Assembly: GCA_002412595.1 (NCBI GenBank)
Contig: DHVJ01000057.1
Coordinates: 1-52,742 of the forward strand
DNA length: 52,742 nt
DNA from: Anaerolineaceae bacterium UBA5211
GTDB taxonomy: Bacteria > Chloroflexota > Anaerolineae > Anaerolineales > Anaerolineaceae
Direction: 5' to 3'
Part shown: one piece after another, positions 40,425-49,526 of the stretch
How the letters are laid out: each line of letters opens with the position of its first letter
How positions within the stretch are numbered: position 1 is the stretch's first letter
Translations under genes and position numbers: made by a program
Notes under the pieces: generated by a model
What the model was told of the DNA's origin: nothing
What the model saw: only the letters and a program-made list of their open reading frames with translations
The model's database searches: none

Positions 40425-42761
40425 TTATGCCGTTTCTTCAACCTTAATACTGCTGATCAAAAATGTCTCTTCACAACTCAGACATTGATATTCATTCTTG
40501 TTCTTGATGGTCAATACACCCGAGCAGGCTGGGCAAGGTGTGCTGATAGGCAGTTTCCAGGATGTAAAATCACAATTTGGGTAATTCTCACAGCCGTAAA
40601 ATATCCTGCCCTTGCGTGTCTTGCGAATGACAATTTCGCCGCCATCCTTAGGACACAGCACGCCAATTTTCTCCAGGTAAGGTTCTGTGTATTTGCAATT
40701 GGGATAATCGCTGCAGCTGATAAATTTTCCGAAGCGGCCCCACTTGATTACCAAATCATTCCCGCATTCCGGACAGGCCTTGCCGATCTTTTCCGGCTCC
40801 ATTTTGGTTTCAGGCATTTCATCCTGCGCGTGCTTCAACTGCGGTTCAAAGGACTGGTAGAAATCAGCAATCACTTTTCGCCATTCACGCTCACCGCTGG
40901 CAATTTCATCCAAATCTTCTTCCATATGCGCCGTAAAATTCACGCCTAGAACATCAGGGAAGTATTCCACCAGCAAATCATTGACCGTAAAGCCGGTCTC
41001 GGTGGGAAGCAAACGCTTGCCGTCTCGCTCCACATAGCCGCGCGCTTGAATAGTAGAAATGATGGGTGCATACGTGGAAGGCCGGCCGATACCCAATTCT
41101 TCCAGGGTTTGCACAAGCGATGCTTCAGTGAAGCGCGGTGGTGGTTGAGTAAAATGTTGTTCCGGGCTAAGGCCAACTAAAAGGATCGACTGTCCTTCTT
41201 TTAGGTCTTCCGGGATCTTCAAATCCCCATTTTCTTCCCCTTTACTGTCCTCATCCTTCGCCTCTTCATAAAGTACCAGAAAACCAGCGAATTGGATTTG
41301 TGAACCGGAAGCACGGAACAGGTACTGATGTTCCTTGCCGTCCCCATTAATCTCGATTGAGAGTGTTTCATAAACTGCCGCTTCCATTTGCGATGCCACA
41401 AAACGACGCCAAATCAGTTGGTACAGTTTGAATTGTTCCGGTTTCAGAAATGGTTTCATTTTTTCAGGAACGCGCATCACAGATGTTGGCCGCACAGCTT
41501 CATGTGCTTCCTGGGCTTTCATAGTCTTGGTCTGGTGTTTGTTCTCGGATTCCGGCACAAATTCCGGGCCATGTACATCTTTAATGTAGTCGCGCACCTC
41601 TTGAATAGCCAGGGGAGAAACATGGGTGGAATCCGTACGCATATACGTGATCAAACCTGTTTCCCCGCCTTCACCGATGTCAATACCTTCGTATAACTGT
41701 TGGGCTATGCGCATGGTACGTTTGGCGGTAAATCCCAATTGCCGGGAAGCCTGCTGCTGCATGGTACTGGTGGTAAACGGCGCGTATGGCTTGCGGCGTC
41801 GGGTACCCCGTTTAATCTTGGAAACATTGTAAGGGGCTATTTCCAGGTCTTTCAGGAATCCATCAACGACATCCTGTGCGGACAGTTGCGGGTCCTGATC
41901 ATCAATTTTTACCAGCCGGGCAATGAAAGTTTCTTTTTGATTCTCAGGTTTAAATTCACCGTCAATCGTCCAGTATTCTTCCGGATTAAACGCTTCAATT
42001 TCTCGCTCGCGTTCAATGATCAGTTTCAAGGTCACAGACTGCACCCTGCCGGCCGATAAGCGGCCGCGTACTTTTTGCCATAAAAGCGGCGTCAGGTTAT
42101 AACCGACCAGACGATCTAGAATCCGGCGTGCCTGCTGTGCATCCACTAAATTAATATCAATTTCGCGCGGGTTGGAAAAGGCTTCCGCGATAGCCGGTTT
42201 GGTGATTTCGTGAAAAACGACTCGTTTGACGCGATCTTCGTCCAATTCAGCAGCTTCCATCAAATGCCAGGCTATCGCCTCGCCTTCACGGTCAGGGTCT
42301 GTTGCCAGGTAAATTTCTTCCACCTTCTGAGCATCTGCTTTCAGTTCCTTGACAACTGAACGTTTCTCATTGGGAACACGATACTTCGGTTCAAAATTAT
42401 TATCAACGTCCACTGAAAGTTGGGAGCGCAATAAATCGCGCACATGTCCCACCGAAGCCTTGACAATATAGTCCTTGCCCAGAAAATTACCAACTGTACG
42501 GGCTTTGGCAGGTGATTCTACAATCACCATTTTGCCCTTGCGTTTAACATTGGCAACTTTACTGTTCTTCTTCTTTTTTACTCCCGGAACGGGTTCAGGC
42601 GCTACCAACCCTTCATGCGCTTCTGTTCTGCCCATGCGATAGAGCTTGGTGCCGCAAACCGCACAGACTCCGGTTGTCACCGGCGTGCCGCGCGAATTGA
42701 AGCCCGCAGTCGGGTTTTGTATTTCTCGTTTTTCTTTGCATTTCATGCAGTAAGCTTCCAA
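40425..42761 (-). CDS. topA: DNA topoisomerase I with extra N-terminal zinc ribbon
   Basis: A 778-residue type IA topoisomerase. Residues 1-45 form a small Cys4 ribbon (Cys5, Cys8, Cys33, Cys36), then a basic linker, the TOPRIM domain ('MVIVESPAKARTVG' from about 78; 'ATDPDREGE' near 154-161), and the catalytic Tyr373 in 'GLITYMRTDSTHVS'. Three C-terminal zinc ribbons begin 'CPECGNDLVIKWGRFGKF', 'LCPKDGGEIVIRK' and 'CPACSGVLTI'. It relaxes negative supercoils. The start is TTG at 42761, set by AGGAG five bases upstream; an in-frame ATG at 42848 would overlap manC. It is the last gene of the rpsP series. Confidence 0.96.
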   Translation of the reverse strand: MEAYCMKCKEKREIQNPTAGFNSRGTPVTTGVCAVCGTKLYRMGRTEAHEGLVAPEPVPGVKKKKNSKVANVKRKGKMVIVESPAKARTVGNFLGKDYIVKASVGHVRDLLRSQLSVDVDNNFEPKYRVPNEKRSVVKELKADAQKVEEIYLATDPDREGEAIAWHLMEAAELDEDRVKRVVFHEITKPAIAEAFSNPREIDINLVDAQQARRILDRLVGYNLTPLLWQKVRGRLSAGRVQSVTLKLIIEREREIEAFNPEEYWTIDGEFKPENQKETFIARLVKIDDQDPQLSAQDVVDGFLKDLEIAPYNVSKIKRGTRRRKPYAPFTTSTMQQQASRQLGFTAKRTMRIAQQLYEGIDIGEGGETGLITYMRTDSTHVSPLAIQEVRDYIKDVHGPEFVPESENKHQTKTMKAQEAHEAVRPTSVMRVPEKMKPFLKPEQFKLYQLIWRRFVASQMEAAVYETLSIEINGDGKEHQYLFRASGSQIQFAGFLVLYEEAKDEDSKGEENGDLKIPEDLKEGQSILLVGLSPEQHFTQPPPRFTEASLVQTLEELGIGRPSTYAPIISTIQARGYVERDGKRLLPTETGFTVNDLLVEYFPDVLGVNFTAHMEEDLDEIASGEREWRKVIADFYQSFEPQLKHAQDEMPETKMEPEKIGKACPECGNDLVIKWGRFGKFISCSDYPNCKYTEPYLEKIGVLCPKDGGEIVIRKTRKGRIFYGCENYPNCDFTSWKLPISTPCPACSGVLTIKNKNEYQCLSCEETFLISSIKVEETA

Positions 42762-42766
42762 GTTAA

Positions 42767-42771
42767 CTCCT
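42767..42771 (-). promoter_or_regulatory. Shine-Dalgarno deciding the topA TTG start
   Basis: AGGAG on the minus strand overlaps the manC stop codon (TAGGAG) and lies five bases before the TTG at 42761. Confidence 0.7.
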
Positions 42772-43849
42772 ATAAATAAGAATCCAGGTCTTTTTTCTTC
42801 AATTCTTCCACAATCTGCTTGATTTTCTGAGTCTGACCCTTCCTGCAAATCAACAGTGCTTTGTCGCTGTCGATGATCACCAGATCGTCAATATCCACTA
42901 ATGCGATTAATTTATCATCAATCTCACTGTGATAGAGGGTATTCTTTGAGTTGATATTGATTACATTCCCGGATTTAAATACGTTTCCATTCTCATCGGC
43001 TTTAAGGATTTCATATAAAGAATCCCAACTGCCAATGTCATTCCATCCCAGATCTCTGGCTGGCAATACTACCACATCATCCGCATGTTCCATTATGCCG
43101 TAATCAATGGTTTGCGGTTTGATCTTCTCCCATATTGCCGGGATAGCTGCTTGCGCATCCCCATGGCGGATGTGCTCGCTGATCTCCTGCAAGATGGCAT
43201 TCAATTCAGGCATCTGCCTGGCGAATTCCGCCATGATCACATCTGCCTTCCAGATAAACATACCAGAATTCCAAAAATACTTACCGGATTTCAAATATTC
43301 CTGCGCGGTCTTTTCATCCGGTTTTTCCACAAATTGGTCCACTCGCCAACTAAATCCATTGGTTAAAGGTTTACCAGCTTGAATATAACCATATCCGGTA
43401 GCCGCATAAGTCGGTTCAATCCCCAGGGTGATCAGGTGTCCTTCTTCGGCCAGGATACAGCCTTTTTCCAGTAGATCGTGAAATAGGGAGACGTTTTCTA
43501 TCACGTGGTCGGCCGTTAGAACGGCCATAACCGCGTCGGGATCGCGTTCCAGCAGATAGGTCGCTGCCAAGCCTACCACCGAGGCGGTGCCTTTGGGCAT
43601 GGACTCGATGATGAAATTTTCAAGTGGAATGCTGGGAAATTCCGCATGCAGCGCCTCCACTTGAGCCGCAATAGTTACGATCAAGATGCGGTTTGTGGGG
43701 AAGATATGCAGCAACCGATCGATGGCAATCTGGTACATGGATCGTTCACTAACTAACCGCAGTAATTGTTTGGGGCGTTCCTTGCGCGAAAGCGGCCAAA
43801 GGCGGGTGCCGCCGCCGCCAGCCATGATCACAGCATAATAATTATCCAT
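42770..43849 (-). CDS. manC: mannose-1-phosphate guanylyltransferase
   Basis: A 359-residue nucleotidyltransferase without the fused isomerase domain found in long ManC proteins. The signature 'VIMAGGGGTRLWPLSRKERPKQLL' (8-31) gives the GTP site, and 'VEKPDEKTAQEYLKSGKYFWNSGMFIW' the mannose-1-phosphate site. It makes GDP-mannose for glycans, such as those of the GT4/GT-C cluster elsewhere in the window. Its ATG shares one base with the TAA stop of dprA. Confidence 0.94.
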   Translation of the reverse strand: MDNYYAVIMAGGGGTRLWPLSRKERPKQLLRLVSERSMYQIAIDRLLHIFPTNRILIVTIAAQVEALHAEFPSIPLENFIIESMPKGTASVVGLAATYLLERDPDAVMAVLTADHVIENVSLFHDLLEKGCILAEEGHLITLGIEPTYAATGYGYIQAGKPLTNGFSWRVDQFVEKPDEKTAQEYLKSGKYFWNSGMFIWKADVIMAEFARQMPELNAILQEISEHIRHGDAQAAIPAIWEKIKPQTIDYGIMEHADDVVVLPARDLGWNDIGSWDSLYEILKADENGNVFKSGNVININSKNTLYHSEIDDKLIALVDIDDLVIIDSDKALLICRKGQTQKIKQIVEELKKKDLDSYL

Positions 43850-44964
43850 TAAGCCTCATCATAATGCAGTTCTGATTCTCCAACTGATAAATACGTGAGG
43901 TTCCCTGTGTTTCTGACCAACCCTTTCAGTTCCATCAACACCAATGCTGACGAGATTTTATCAATCGGTAATTCGGTAACTGCTTTGATCTCATTGATGT
44001 GCATCGGTTCATCCCGTAATGTTTCCATTAATAGCAATTCTATATCATTTTCCGGGATGACTTGCTTGGCATAGCGATAATCTTCTATCTGGGCCAATTG
44101 CAGCGCTTCCAATATTTCGGAAAATTCCAAAAGCGGCAGCGCACCATCACGGATCAACCGGTTGGTGCCTTTGCTGCGAGGAGCATAAATCGGACCCGGA
44201 ACAGCGAATACATCCCGGCCCTGCCCAGCCGCAAAATTGGCTGTGATCAGTGCGCCGCTACGCTCACCGGCCTCTACAATGACCACTGCCAGCGACAATC
44301 CTGAAATGATGCGGTTTCTAGGCGGAAAGTTGTTGCCTTCAGGGGAAGTACCGGGATAATAATCGCTGATCAAAGCGCCATTTTGAACAATGGACGCGGC
44401 CAGGCTGCGATGCTCTGGTGGGTAAATCACATCCACACCCGAACCCAACACAGCCAGCGTTCGTCCGCCGGCATCCAATGCGGCCTGGTGTGCAATACCG
44501 TCCACACCGCGCGCCAACCCACTGATCACAGTCATCTGATTCTGGGCTAAGTATCGGGCTAATTCTGTCGCGACCTGGCGCCCGTAGGATGTGACCCGGC
44601 GCGTACCAACAATCGCCACCGAGAAATCATCATCCGGCTGCAGGTCACCTTTCAAGAATAACACCGGAGGGGGATAATCAATGGTCGCCAGCCGTTTAGG
44701 GTAACTGGGGTCATCCAGCGTCAATATTTGAATGCCGGAATCTATAATACGTTGATACTCCCCATCTAAATCAAAGTTTCGGCGCAGCTCCAACAAGGAT
44801 TGAACCGGTTTTGGGCTCAATCCGGCTTCCCGCAGCTGCTTCTCGGAGGCACGCCACGCTACAGCCAGATCGCCAAAATACTTTATGAGAATTTGTGTTC
44901 TGGCTGCGCCTATCCCCTTAACCCGGCTGAAACCCAGCCAGAATTTTTTTGAATCGGAAGTCAC
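43849..44964 (-). CDS. dprA: DNA processing protein DprA
   Basis: A 371-residue DprA/Smf protein. An N-terminal helix-hairpin-helix-like part ('LGFSRVKGIGAARTQILIKYF') leads to the Rossmann core ('VAIVGTRRVTSYGRQVATELARYL', 'VISGLARGVDGIAHQAALDAGGRTLAVLGSG') and a C-terminal winged helix (DprA_WH). It loads RecA on incoming single-stranded DNA in transformation. The GTG at 44964 lies 4 nt after the rimM stop; an ATG at 45015 would overlap rimM by 47 nt. Confidence 0.95.
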   Translation of the reverse strand: MTSDSKKFWLGFSRVKGIGAARTQILIKYFGDLAVAWRASEKQLREAGLSPKPVQSLLELRRNFDLDGEYQRIIDSGIQILTLDDPSYPKRLATIDYPPPVLFLKGDLQPDDDFSVAIVGTRRVTSYGRQVATELARYLAQNQMTVISGLARGVDGIAHQAALDAGGRTLAVLGSGVDVIYPPEHRSLAASIVQNGALISDYYPGTSPEGNNFPPRNRIISGLSLAVVIVEAGERSGALITANFAAGQGRDVFAVPGPIYAPRSKGTNRLIRDGALPLLEFSEILEALQLAQIEDYRYAKQVIPENDIELLLMETLRDEPMHINEIKAVTELPIDKISSALVLMELKGLVRNTGNLTYLSVGESELHYDEA

Positions 44965-44968
44965 AGAT

Positions 44969-45532
44969 CTATGCCCACTCTTGTAGTTTGACCACCATCT
45001 TCCCTGCTTGAACATCCACGTCTAAAATAACCGCGGGAATTGCAGGGATTAATATTTCCTTTTTTTCATCTGACGGATCTCTGACAACATAGACATCGTT
45101 TGCACCGGTGGAAATGATATCCAACAGGATGCCTAAATTCTTTTCATTTTCATCCAGCACTTGCATGCCGATTAAATCATGATGGTAGAACTCCCCTTCC
45201 GGCAGCTCGGGCAAAGCTTCCTGCCGTATATATACGAGCAGGTTTTTGAAGCGGCTCGCTTCCTCCGGCGTATTCACTTCCCGAAGACAAATTAAACCGC
45301 GCTGGCCGCTGACTTTGAAGGATGCAATCACCATCTCTTCATGCCGGTTGCCCATAAAAATTAATTTACCCGATTTTAACCGCTCGGGGAAATCGGTATA
45401 GATATTCATCCATAATTCCCCCCGCAGGCCGTGTGTCCTGCCGATTTTTCCGACGGCTAAAAATTCAGGCTCACTATTTGCAAGCGAGCCTGAAGGTTTT
45501 TCTGTTTTGCTCTGATGTTTTTGATCAGACAT
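44969..45532 (-). CDS. rimM: 16S rRNA processing protein RimM
   Basis: A 187-residue RimM. A low-complexity N-terminus of about 25 residues precedes the RimM beta-barrel ('AVGKIGRTHGLRGELWMNIYTDFPERL') and a PRC-barrel ('YHHDLIGMQVLDENEKNLGILLDIISTGANDVYVV', 'PAIPAVILDVDVQAGKMVV'). It assists 30S head maturation with S19. The usual trmD and rplS do not follow; dprA does. Confidence 0.95.
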   Translation of the reverse strand: MSDQKHQSKTEKPSGSLANSEPEFLAVGKIGRTHGLRGELWMNIYTDFPERLKSGKLIFMGNRHEEMVIASFKVSGQRGLICLREVNTPEEASRFKNLLVYIRQEALPELPEGEFYHHDLIGMQVLDENEKNLGILLDIISTGANDVYVVRDPSDEKKEILIPAIPAVILDVDVQAGKMVVKLQEWA

Positions 45533-45534
45533 TA

Positions 45535-45768
45535 TTAGGGTTCAACAATATCCAGCGTTGCCCGCTTGCTTTCGCGCGCAGCAGCAACACGCAGGAGTAC
45601 TCGGATTGAATTGGCCACACGGCCGCCTTTGCCAATCACACGGCCCATATCATCCTTGGCAACTTTCAATTCAATGCGTACACGCCCGCTGTCTTCGTAT
45701 TCTTTAACCGTAACTTGAGATTGATCCTCAACCAGTTGGGTGGCAATATATTCAATTAACTCTTTCAT
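45535..45768 (-). CDS. khpA: KH-domain RNA-binding protein KhpA
   Basis: A 77-residue single-KH protein of the KhpA/YlqC family. The GxxG loop is in 'MGRVIGKGGRVANSIRVLLRVAA' (46-68). It is normally encoded between rpsP and rimM, as here, and binds RNA as a homodimer or together with KhpB. The ATG has a GGAGA-type ribosome binding site. Confidence 0.95.
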   Translation of the reverse strand: MKELIEYIATQLVEDQSQVTVKEYEDSGRVRIELKVAKDDMGRVIGKGGRVANSIRVLLRVAAARESKRATLDIVEP

Positions 45769-45812
45769 TGTCTCTCCTTTTCAAAAAGGGATCACAACAG
45801 ACTAGCTGACAA

Positions 45813-46157
45813 TTAATCCTTGCGGGTTTTTTGGTCAGCTTGGCGAGATTGATAAAATTCGTTGGCTTCTTCTAAAACCTTTTCGAGTGATTCGCCGGAT
45901 TTTACTTTTTCATAGCGTTCCAATAAACCGACTGATTTAAAAATCTGCATCATAGACTCGCTCGGTTGGGCGCCGTTTTTCATCCATTCATAAACACGAT
46001 CTTCTTTTACCTCGATGGTAAAGGGATCTGTGCGCGGATTGTAAAATCCCAAAATTTCGAGAAAACGCCCATCACGAGGGCTCTCTTTTTCTGTCGCGAC
46101 AATGCGGTAACTGGGTTGGTTGCGTAAACCAATTCTCCGTAAACGTATTCTAACCAT
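45813..46157 (-). CDS. rpsP: 30S ribosomal protein S16
   Basis: A 114-residue bS16 with the standard start 'MVRIRLRRIGLRNQPSYRIVATEKESPRDGRFLEILGFYNP' region and a longer charged C-terminal tail (about 85-114). It is a 30S assembly protein. It is the first gene of the run rpsP-khpA-rimM-dprA-manC-topA. Confidence 0.97.
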   Translation of the reverse strand: MVRIRLRRIGLRNQPSYRIVATEKESPRDGRFLEILGFYNPRTDPFTIEVKEDRVYEWMKNGAQPSESMMQIFKSVGLLERYEKVKSGESLEKVLEEANEFYQSRQADQKTRKD

Positions 46158-46423
46158 ACAAGCTTCTCCTGTAATTTTTACATTTTCTGATCATCAGAAG
46201 CAAGAATCTCCGAGGGACGAGAAAGGAGTCGCTTTCTAGATTTTTGCTGTTCTGTATGAAACACAACATCTTATTATACTGCTTTGAAGACAAATTTTTT
46301 TACAATTCGAGATTCGCAATTTTATAGGAATTAATTTCATGCGTCAAGGCATATATTACCCTAATTTGTAATTGATATACGAATGTTATAATCCATTTAT
46401 ATTTTATCTGAAATGGAGCTTAC
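46158..46423. other. divergent intergenic region rpsP/degV (266 nt)
   Basis: For rpsP a minus-strand TATAAT lies at 46273-46278, without a good -35, giving a leader of about 110 nt. That leader holds a 15-nt palindrome TTCTGAT-C-ATCAGAA (46185-46199) and a 6-bp stem AGAAAG/CTTTCT (46220-46225 with 46232-46237). The leader could fold as a ribosomal-protein autoregulatory element, but no known family is recognised. No small gene is seen. Confidence 0.4.
46384..46392 (+). promoter_or_regulatory. extended -10 promoter of the DegV gene
   Basis: TGTTATAAT at 46384-46392 is a full extended -10. TTGTAA (46366-46371) lies 15 nt upstream as a possible weak -35. GGAG (46415-46418) is the ribosome binding site for the ATG at 46424. 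Confidence 0.5.
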
Positions 46424-47281
46424 ATGCCTAAAGTAAAAGTTATCATCGACAGCACCGCTTATTTACCTGAAAAATATCTCCAGGAACTGGATATTGATGT
46501 CATTCCTCTGCACGTTATTTGGGGAGATGAAATCTTCCGCGACGGTGTGGATATCACTCCCGATGAATTTTACCGGAGACTGCCGAGCGCTAAAGTCATG
46601 CCCACAACATCACAGCCATCTCCAAAAGAATTTATTACCCTTTATGAAAAATACTTATCCAAGGGCTGCGATATCCTCAGCATTCATATCTCCTCTCAGA
46701 TGTCTGGGACAGTGGATTCCGCAAACCAGGCTAAAAGCCAACTCAATGCCGACAATATCGAGGTAATTGATTCAGAATTTACTACCCTGGGTACCGCGTT
46801 TCAAGCTATCGCGGCTGCAAAAGCAGCCAAAGATGGTGCTTCGTTGAAAGAGTGTGCCGATATCGTCAAAGACGTGCGCGCGCACACGCAAATTTACTTC
46901 CTGGTGGATACGTTGGAATTCCTTAAACGCGGCGGCCGTATCGGTGGTGCGGCTGCATTACTGGGTTCAGCCTTGGATTTAAAACCCATCTTATATGTGA
47001 AGGAAGGCAAGATTGAGGCATACGAAAAAGTCCGCACCATGAAGAAAGCCCTTGCCCGCATCATTGAGATTTTTGAAAAACAGGTGGGCGACAAAAAGCC
47101 CATCTACGTCGGCATATCCCAGGCCACCGCCCCTGAAAGCGCTGCCTGGTTGAAAGCCGAGGTGCAGAAACGCTTCAAAGACGCGGACATTATTGAATTC
47201 GTTGAGAGCGAATTAAGCCCTGTAATTGGGACGCACATCGGACCAGGCACAGTCGCGCTAAATTTTACAACTCTAGATTAA
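46424..47281 (+). CDS. DegV family fatty-acid-binding protein
   Basis: A 285-residue DegV (FakB-like) protein. The N-terminus 'VKVIIDSTAYLPEKYLQELDIDVIPLHVIWGDE', the 'PTTSQPSPKEF' segment with the fatty-acid carboxylate-binding Thr/Ser, 'SIHISSQMSGTVDSA' and 'LKRGGRIGGAAALLGSALDLKPIL' are all diagnostic. The family presents bound fatty acids to the FakA kinase; no fakA is in the window. It is followed by its own terminator. Confidence 0.95.
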   Translation: MPKVKVIIDSTAYLPEKYLQELDIDVIPLHVIWGDEIFRDGVDITPDEFYRRLPSAKVMPTTSQPSPKEFITLYEKYLSKGCDILSIHISSQMSGTVDSANQAKSQLNADNIEVIDSEFTTLGTAFQAIAAAKAAKDGASLKECADIVKDVRAHTQIYFLVDTLEFLKRGGRIGGAAALLGSALDLKPILYVKEGKIEAYEKVRTMKKALARIIEIFEKQVGDKKPIYVGISQATAPESAAWLKAEVQKRFKDADIIEFVESELSPVIGTHIGPGTVALNFTTLD

Positions 47282-47286
47282 GATAG

Positions 47287-47310
47287 AAAACCCTCTAACG
47301 GGGGTTTTTC
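47287..47310 (+). terminator. rho-independent terminator of the DegV gene
   Basis: AAAACCC (47287-47293) pairs with GGGTTTT (47302-47308) across a short loop and is followed by further T residues, six bases after the stop codon. Confidence 0.75.
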
Positions 47311-47335
47311 ATTTTGGTAAAATACAATTTAAAAA

Positions 47336-48658
47336 ATGAAAAATTACTTTCACATTGGAATTCAAGCTCCGGATGTTCTGATACCGGCAGAAGGAATGGA
47401 TTATGGCCGCTGGGCAGTAGTCGCCTGCGACCAATATACTTCCCAACCGGATTACTGGGATGCAGTAGAAAAGCTTGTTGGCGATGCCCCTTCAACGTAT
47501 CGTATGATCCTGCCGGAAGCATACCTGGGAACTGAAAAGGAAATAACCCATCAACGACAGATCAATCCTTCCATGCGGGATTATATGGATAAGAAGGTCT
47601 TATCACCTGTGGAAGGTTTCATCTTCACCGAACGCGTTATCGGAAATCAGAAACGCCGTGGGTTGATTGCCGCCCTCGATCTGGAGCAGTACAGCTTCAT
47701 CAAAGGTTCAAAATCACTCATCCGTGCCACCGAAGGCACCATCATAGACCGGCTGCCTCCCAGAATCAAGATCCGTAAAGATGCATTGCTGGAAATCCCA
47801 CATATCCTGGTGCTCATTGATGATCCGCACAGGACTGTCATTGAGCCATTAAGCACAATGACAGCTGAAATGCCCCAATTGTATAACTTTGATCTCATGC
47901 AGGCTGGCGGACATTTAGCCGGATACTTAGTATCTGATGAGAAGATTGAAAAACAAATCGTGGCAGCACTCGAAAGATTGCTTGAGCCGGGTCAATTCCA
48001 ACAGAAATACAATCTGGGCAATACTGAAGCACCTTTCTTATTTGCTGTCGGTGACGGCAACCATTCCCTGGCAACTGCCAAGTCGGTATGGGAAGAAGTA
48101 AAAGCCAATCGCGATGAAAATGATCCCGCACGCTTTGCGTTGGTTGAATTGGTCAATATTCACGATCCTGCCCTGGTATTTGAACCCATTCACCGCTTGC
48201 TGATGGATCCGCATATTGATTTGCATTCGGCTCTGGGAGGTTTTTTCCCTGAAGGTATCGAAGCTAAAGAGCAGGCTAACTTTGCGTCGATGAAGAAGAC
48301 TGTGCTCGAAAGCCCTGCGCATGTCCAAAAATTTGGGCTGATCACCCCGCAGAGTTTCTGGGTGTACGAGATCAAGCATCCGCAGCAAGCTCTGACCGTT
48401 GGAAGTGTCCAAACCTTCCTGGATAAGCTGCTTAAAAACAACCAGTTGGACAACATTGATTATGTACATGGGGATGAAACCGTCCTCAATTTAGGCAGCA
48501 AACCCAACCATGCCGGCATCTTTTTACCTGCCATGCAAAAAAGTCAGCTATTCGAAGCGGTCATCAAAGACGGTGAACTTCCCCGCAAGACCTTCTCGAT
48601 GGGTGAAACCAACGAAAAACGTTTCTATCTGGAATGCCGCCAAATCCAACCATTATGA
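47336..48658 (+). CDS. DUF1015 family protein
   Basis: A 440-residue cytoplasmic protein of the DUF1015 family. The conserved opening 'GMDYGRWAVVACDQYTSQPDYW', the 'RGLIAALDLEQYSF' segment and 'FAVGDGNHSLATAKSVWEEVK' (the family's hallmark GDGNHS) are present. Biochemical function is not established; many DUF1015 genes lie near serine or phosphoserine metabolism genes, which is not the case here. Its TGA overlaps the ATG of the next gene (ATGA), indicating coupling. Confidence 0.9.
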   Translation: MKNYFHIGIQAPDVLIPAEGMDYGRWAVVACDQYTSQPDYWDAVEKLVGDAPSTYRMILPEAYLGTEKEITHQRQINPSMRDYMDKKVLSPVEGFIFTERVIGNQKRRGLIAALDLEQYSFIKGSKSLIRATEGTIIDRLPPRIKIRKDALLEIPHILVLIDDPHRTVIEPLSTMTAEMPQLYNFDLMQAGGHLAGYLVSDEKIEKQIVAALERLLEPGQFQQKYNLGNTEAPFLFAVGDGNHSLATAKSVWEEVKANRDENDPARFALVELVNIHDPALVFEPIHRLLMDPHIDLHSALGGFFPEGIEAKEQANFASMKKTVLESPAHVQKFGLITPQSFWVYEIKHPQQALTVGSVQTFLDKLLKNNQLDNIDYVHGDETVLNLGSKPNHAGIFLPAMQKSQLFEAVIKDGELPRKTFSMGETNEKRFYLECRQIQPL

Positions 48659-49506
48659 TGCAAAAGCGTTTTACGATCATCACCTTTTTGGTACTTTCTG
48701 CCCTTCTCAGCGCGTGTTCAGCCGGAGCGGCCAACGCCAGCGCAACCAGTATGCCAACCCCGATCCCCGTTACGATCACGCCCTCACTCACGCTGCCCCC
48801 AACCCAAACGCCTGTCCCGTCAACTCCCACACCGGATTATATTGACAGCGTTTGTTCACCTTTAGAGGGCCTGACCCTGACAGACTTGAATAACATTATT
48901 ACCCAACCTTATAAAACTCCTCGTCCGAAAAACGATGACGGCCACCATGGCGTAGATTTTGCTTTTTTCCGGTTTAATGATTTGGTCGGCATCGAAGGTC
49001 TGGCGGTGAACGCTGCTTTACCTGGAGAGGTGGTGACCATTCTGGGCAACAAAGACCCCTACGGCTATTCCATCATTGTGGAAACGCCGTTGGATCAAAT
49101 TGATCCGGCGCTGGCTGCTGCGTTGAATCTGCCGGAAGCGCAGCCCACTGTGGTGCCCGATCCACGCGTCAATTGCCCGGCATCCGGCGAATTGACTTTT
49201 ACGTTGAGCGAAACACAACGCTCCGTATATATCCTCTACGCACATTTAAAAGAATTGCCCACTCCGCAGATCGGCGATCAGGTTTCCTGCGGCCAGCAGC
49301 TTGGCCTGGTGGGAAATTCAGGCATGTCTTCCAACGCCCATTTGCACTTTGAAACGCGCATTGGCCCTTCTGGCGCCAGATTTGAAAGTATGGCATACTA
49401 TACCCTCCAATCCACCGAATCAGAAAGGTATAATTACTGTGTTTGGAGAGTAAGCAATCAATTTCAGCTATTTGATCCCATGATTTTGCTCTCGATACAG
49501 GATTAA
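48655..49506 (+). CDS. M23-type peptidase lipoprotein
   Basis: A 283-residue lipoprotein. The signal sequence ends in the lipobox 'LLSAC' (Cys at about residue 20), followed by a Thr/Pro-rich linker and an M23/LytM-like domain: 'HHGVDFAFFR' (HxxxD), a long inserted loop, 'YILYAHLKELPTPQIGDQVSCGQQLGLVGNSG' and 'NAHLHFETRIG' (HxH). The zinc ligands are all present, so it may be an active cell-wall endopeptidase, though the domain is stretched by insertions. It starts in the stop of the DUF1015 gene. Confidence 0.85.
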   Translation: MMQKRFTIITFLVLSALLSACSAGAANASATSMPTPIPVTITPSLTLPPTQTPVPSTPTPDYIDSVCSPLEGLTLTDLNNIITQPYKTPRPKNDDGHHGVDFAFFRFNDLVGIEGLAVNAALPGEVVTILGNKDPYGYSIIVETPLDQIDPALAAALNLPEAQPTVVPDPRVNCPASGELTFTLSETQRSVYILYAHLKELPTPQIGDQVSCGQQLGLVGNSGMSSNAHLHFETRIGPSGARFESMAYYTLQSTESERYNYCVWRVSNQFQLFDPMILLSIQD

Positions 49507-49526
49507 GAAAGTAAAGGCAGTAAAAA

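Noticed and set aside
46185..46199. TTCTGATCATCAGAA as a LexA or other operator
   Set aside because: It lies in the transcribed leader rather than the promoter, and its core does not match the GAAC-N4-GTTC pattern.
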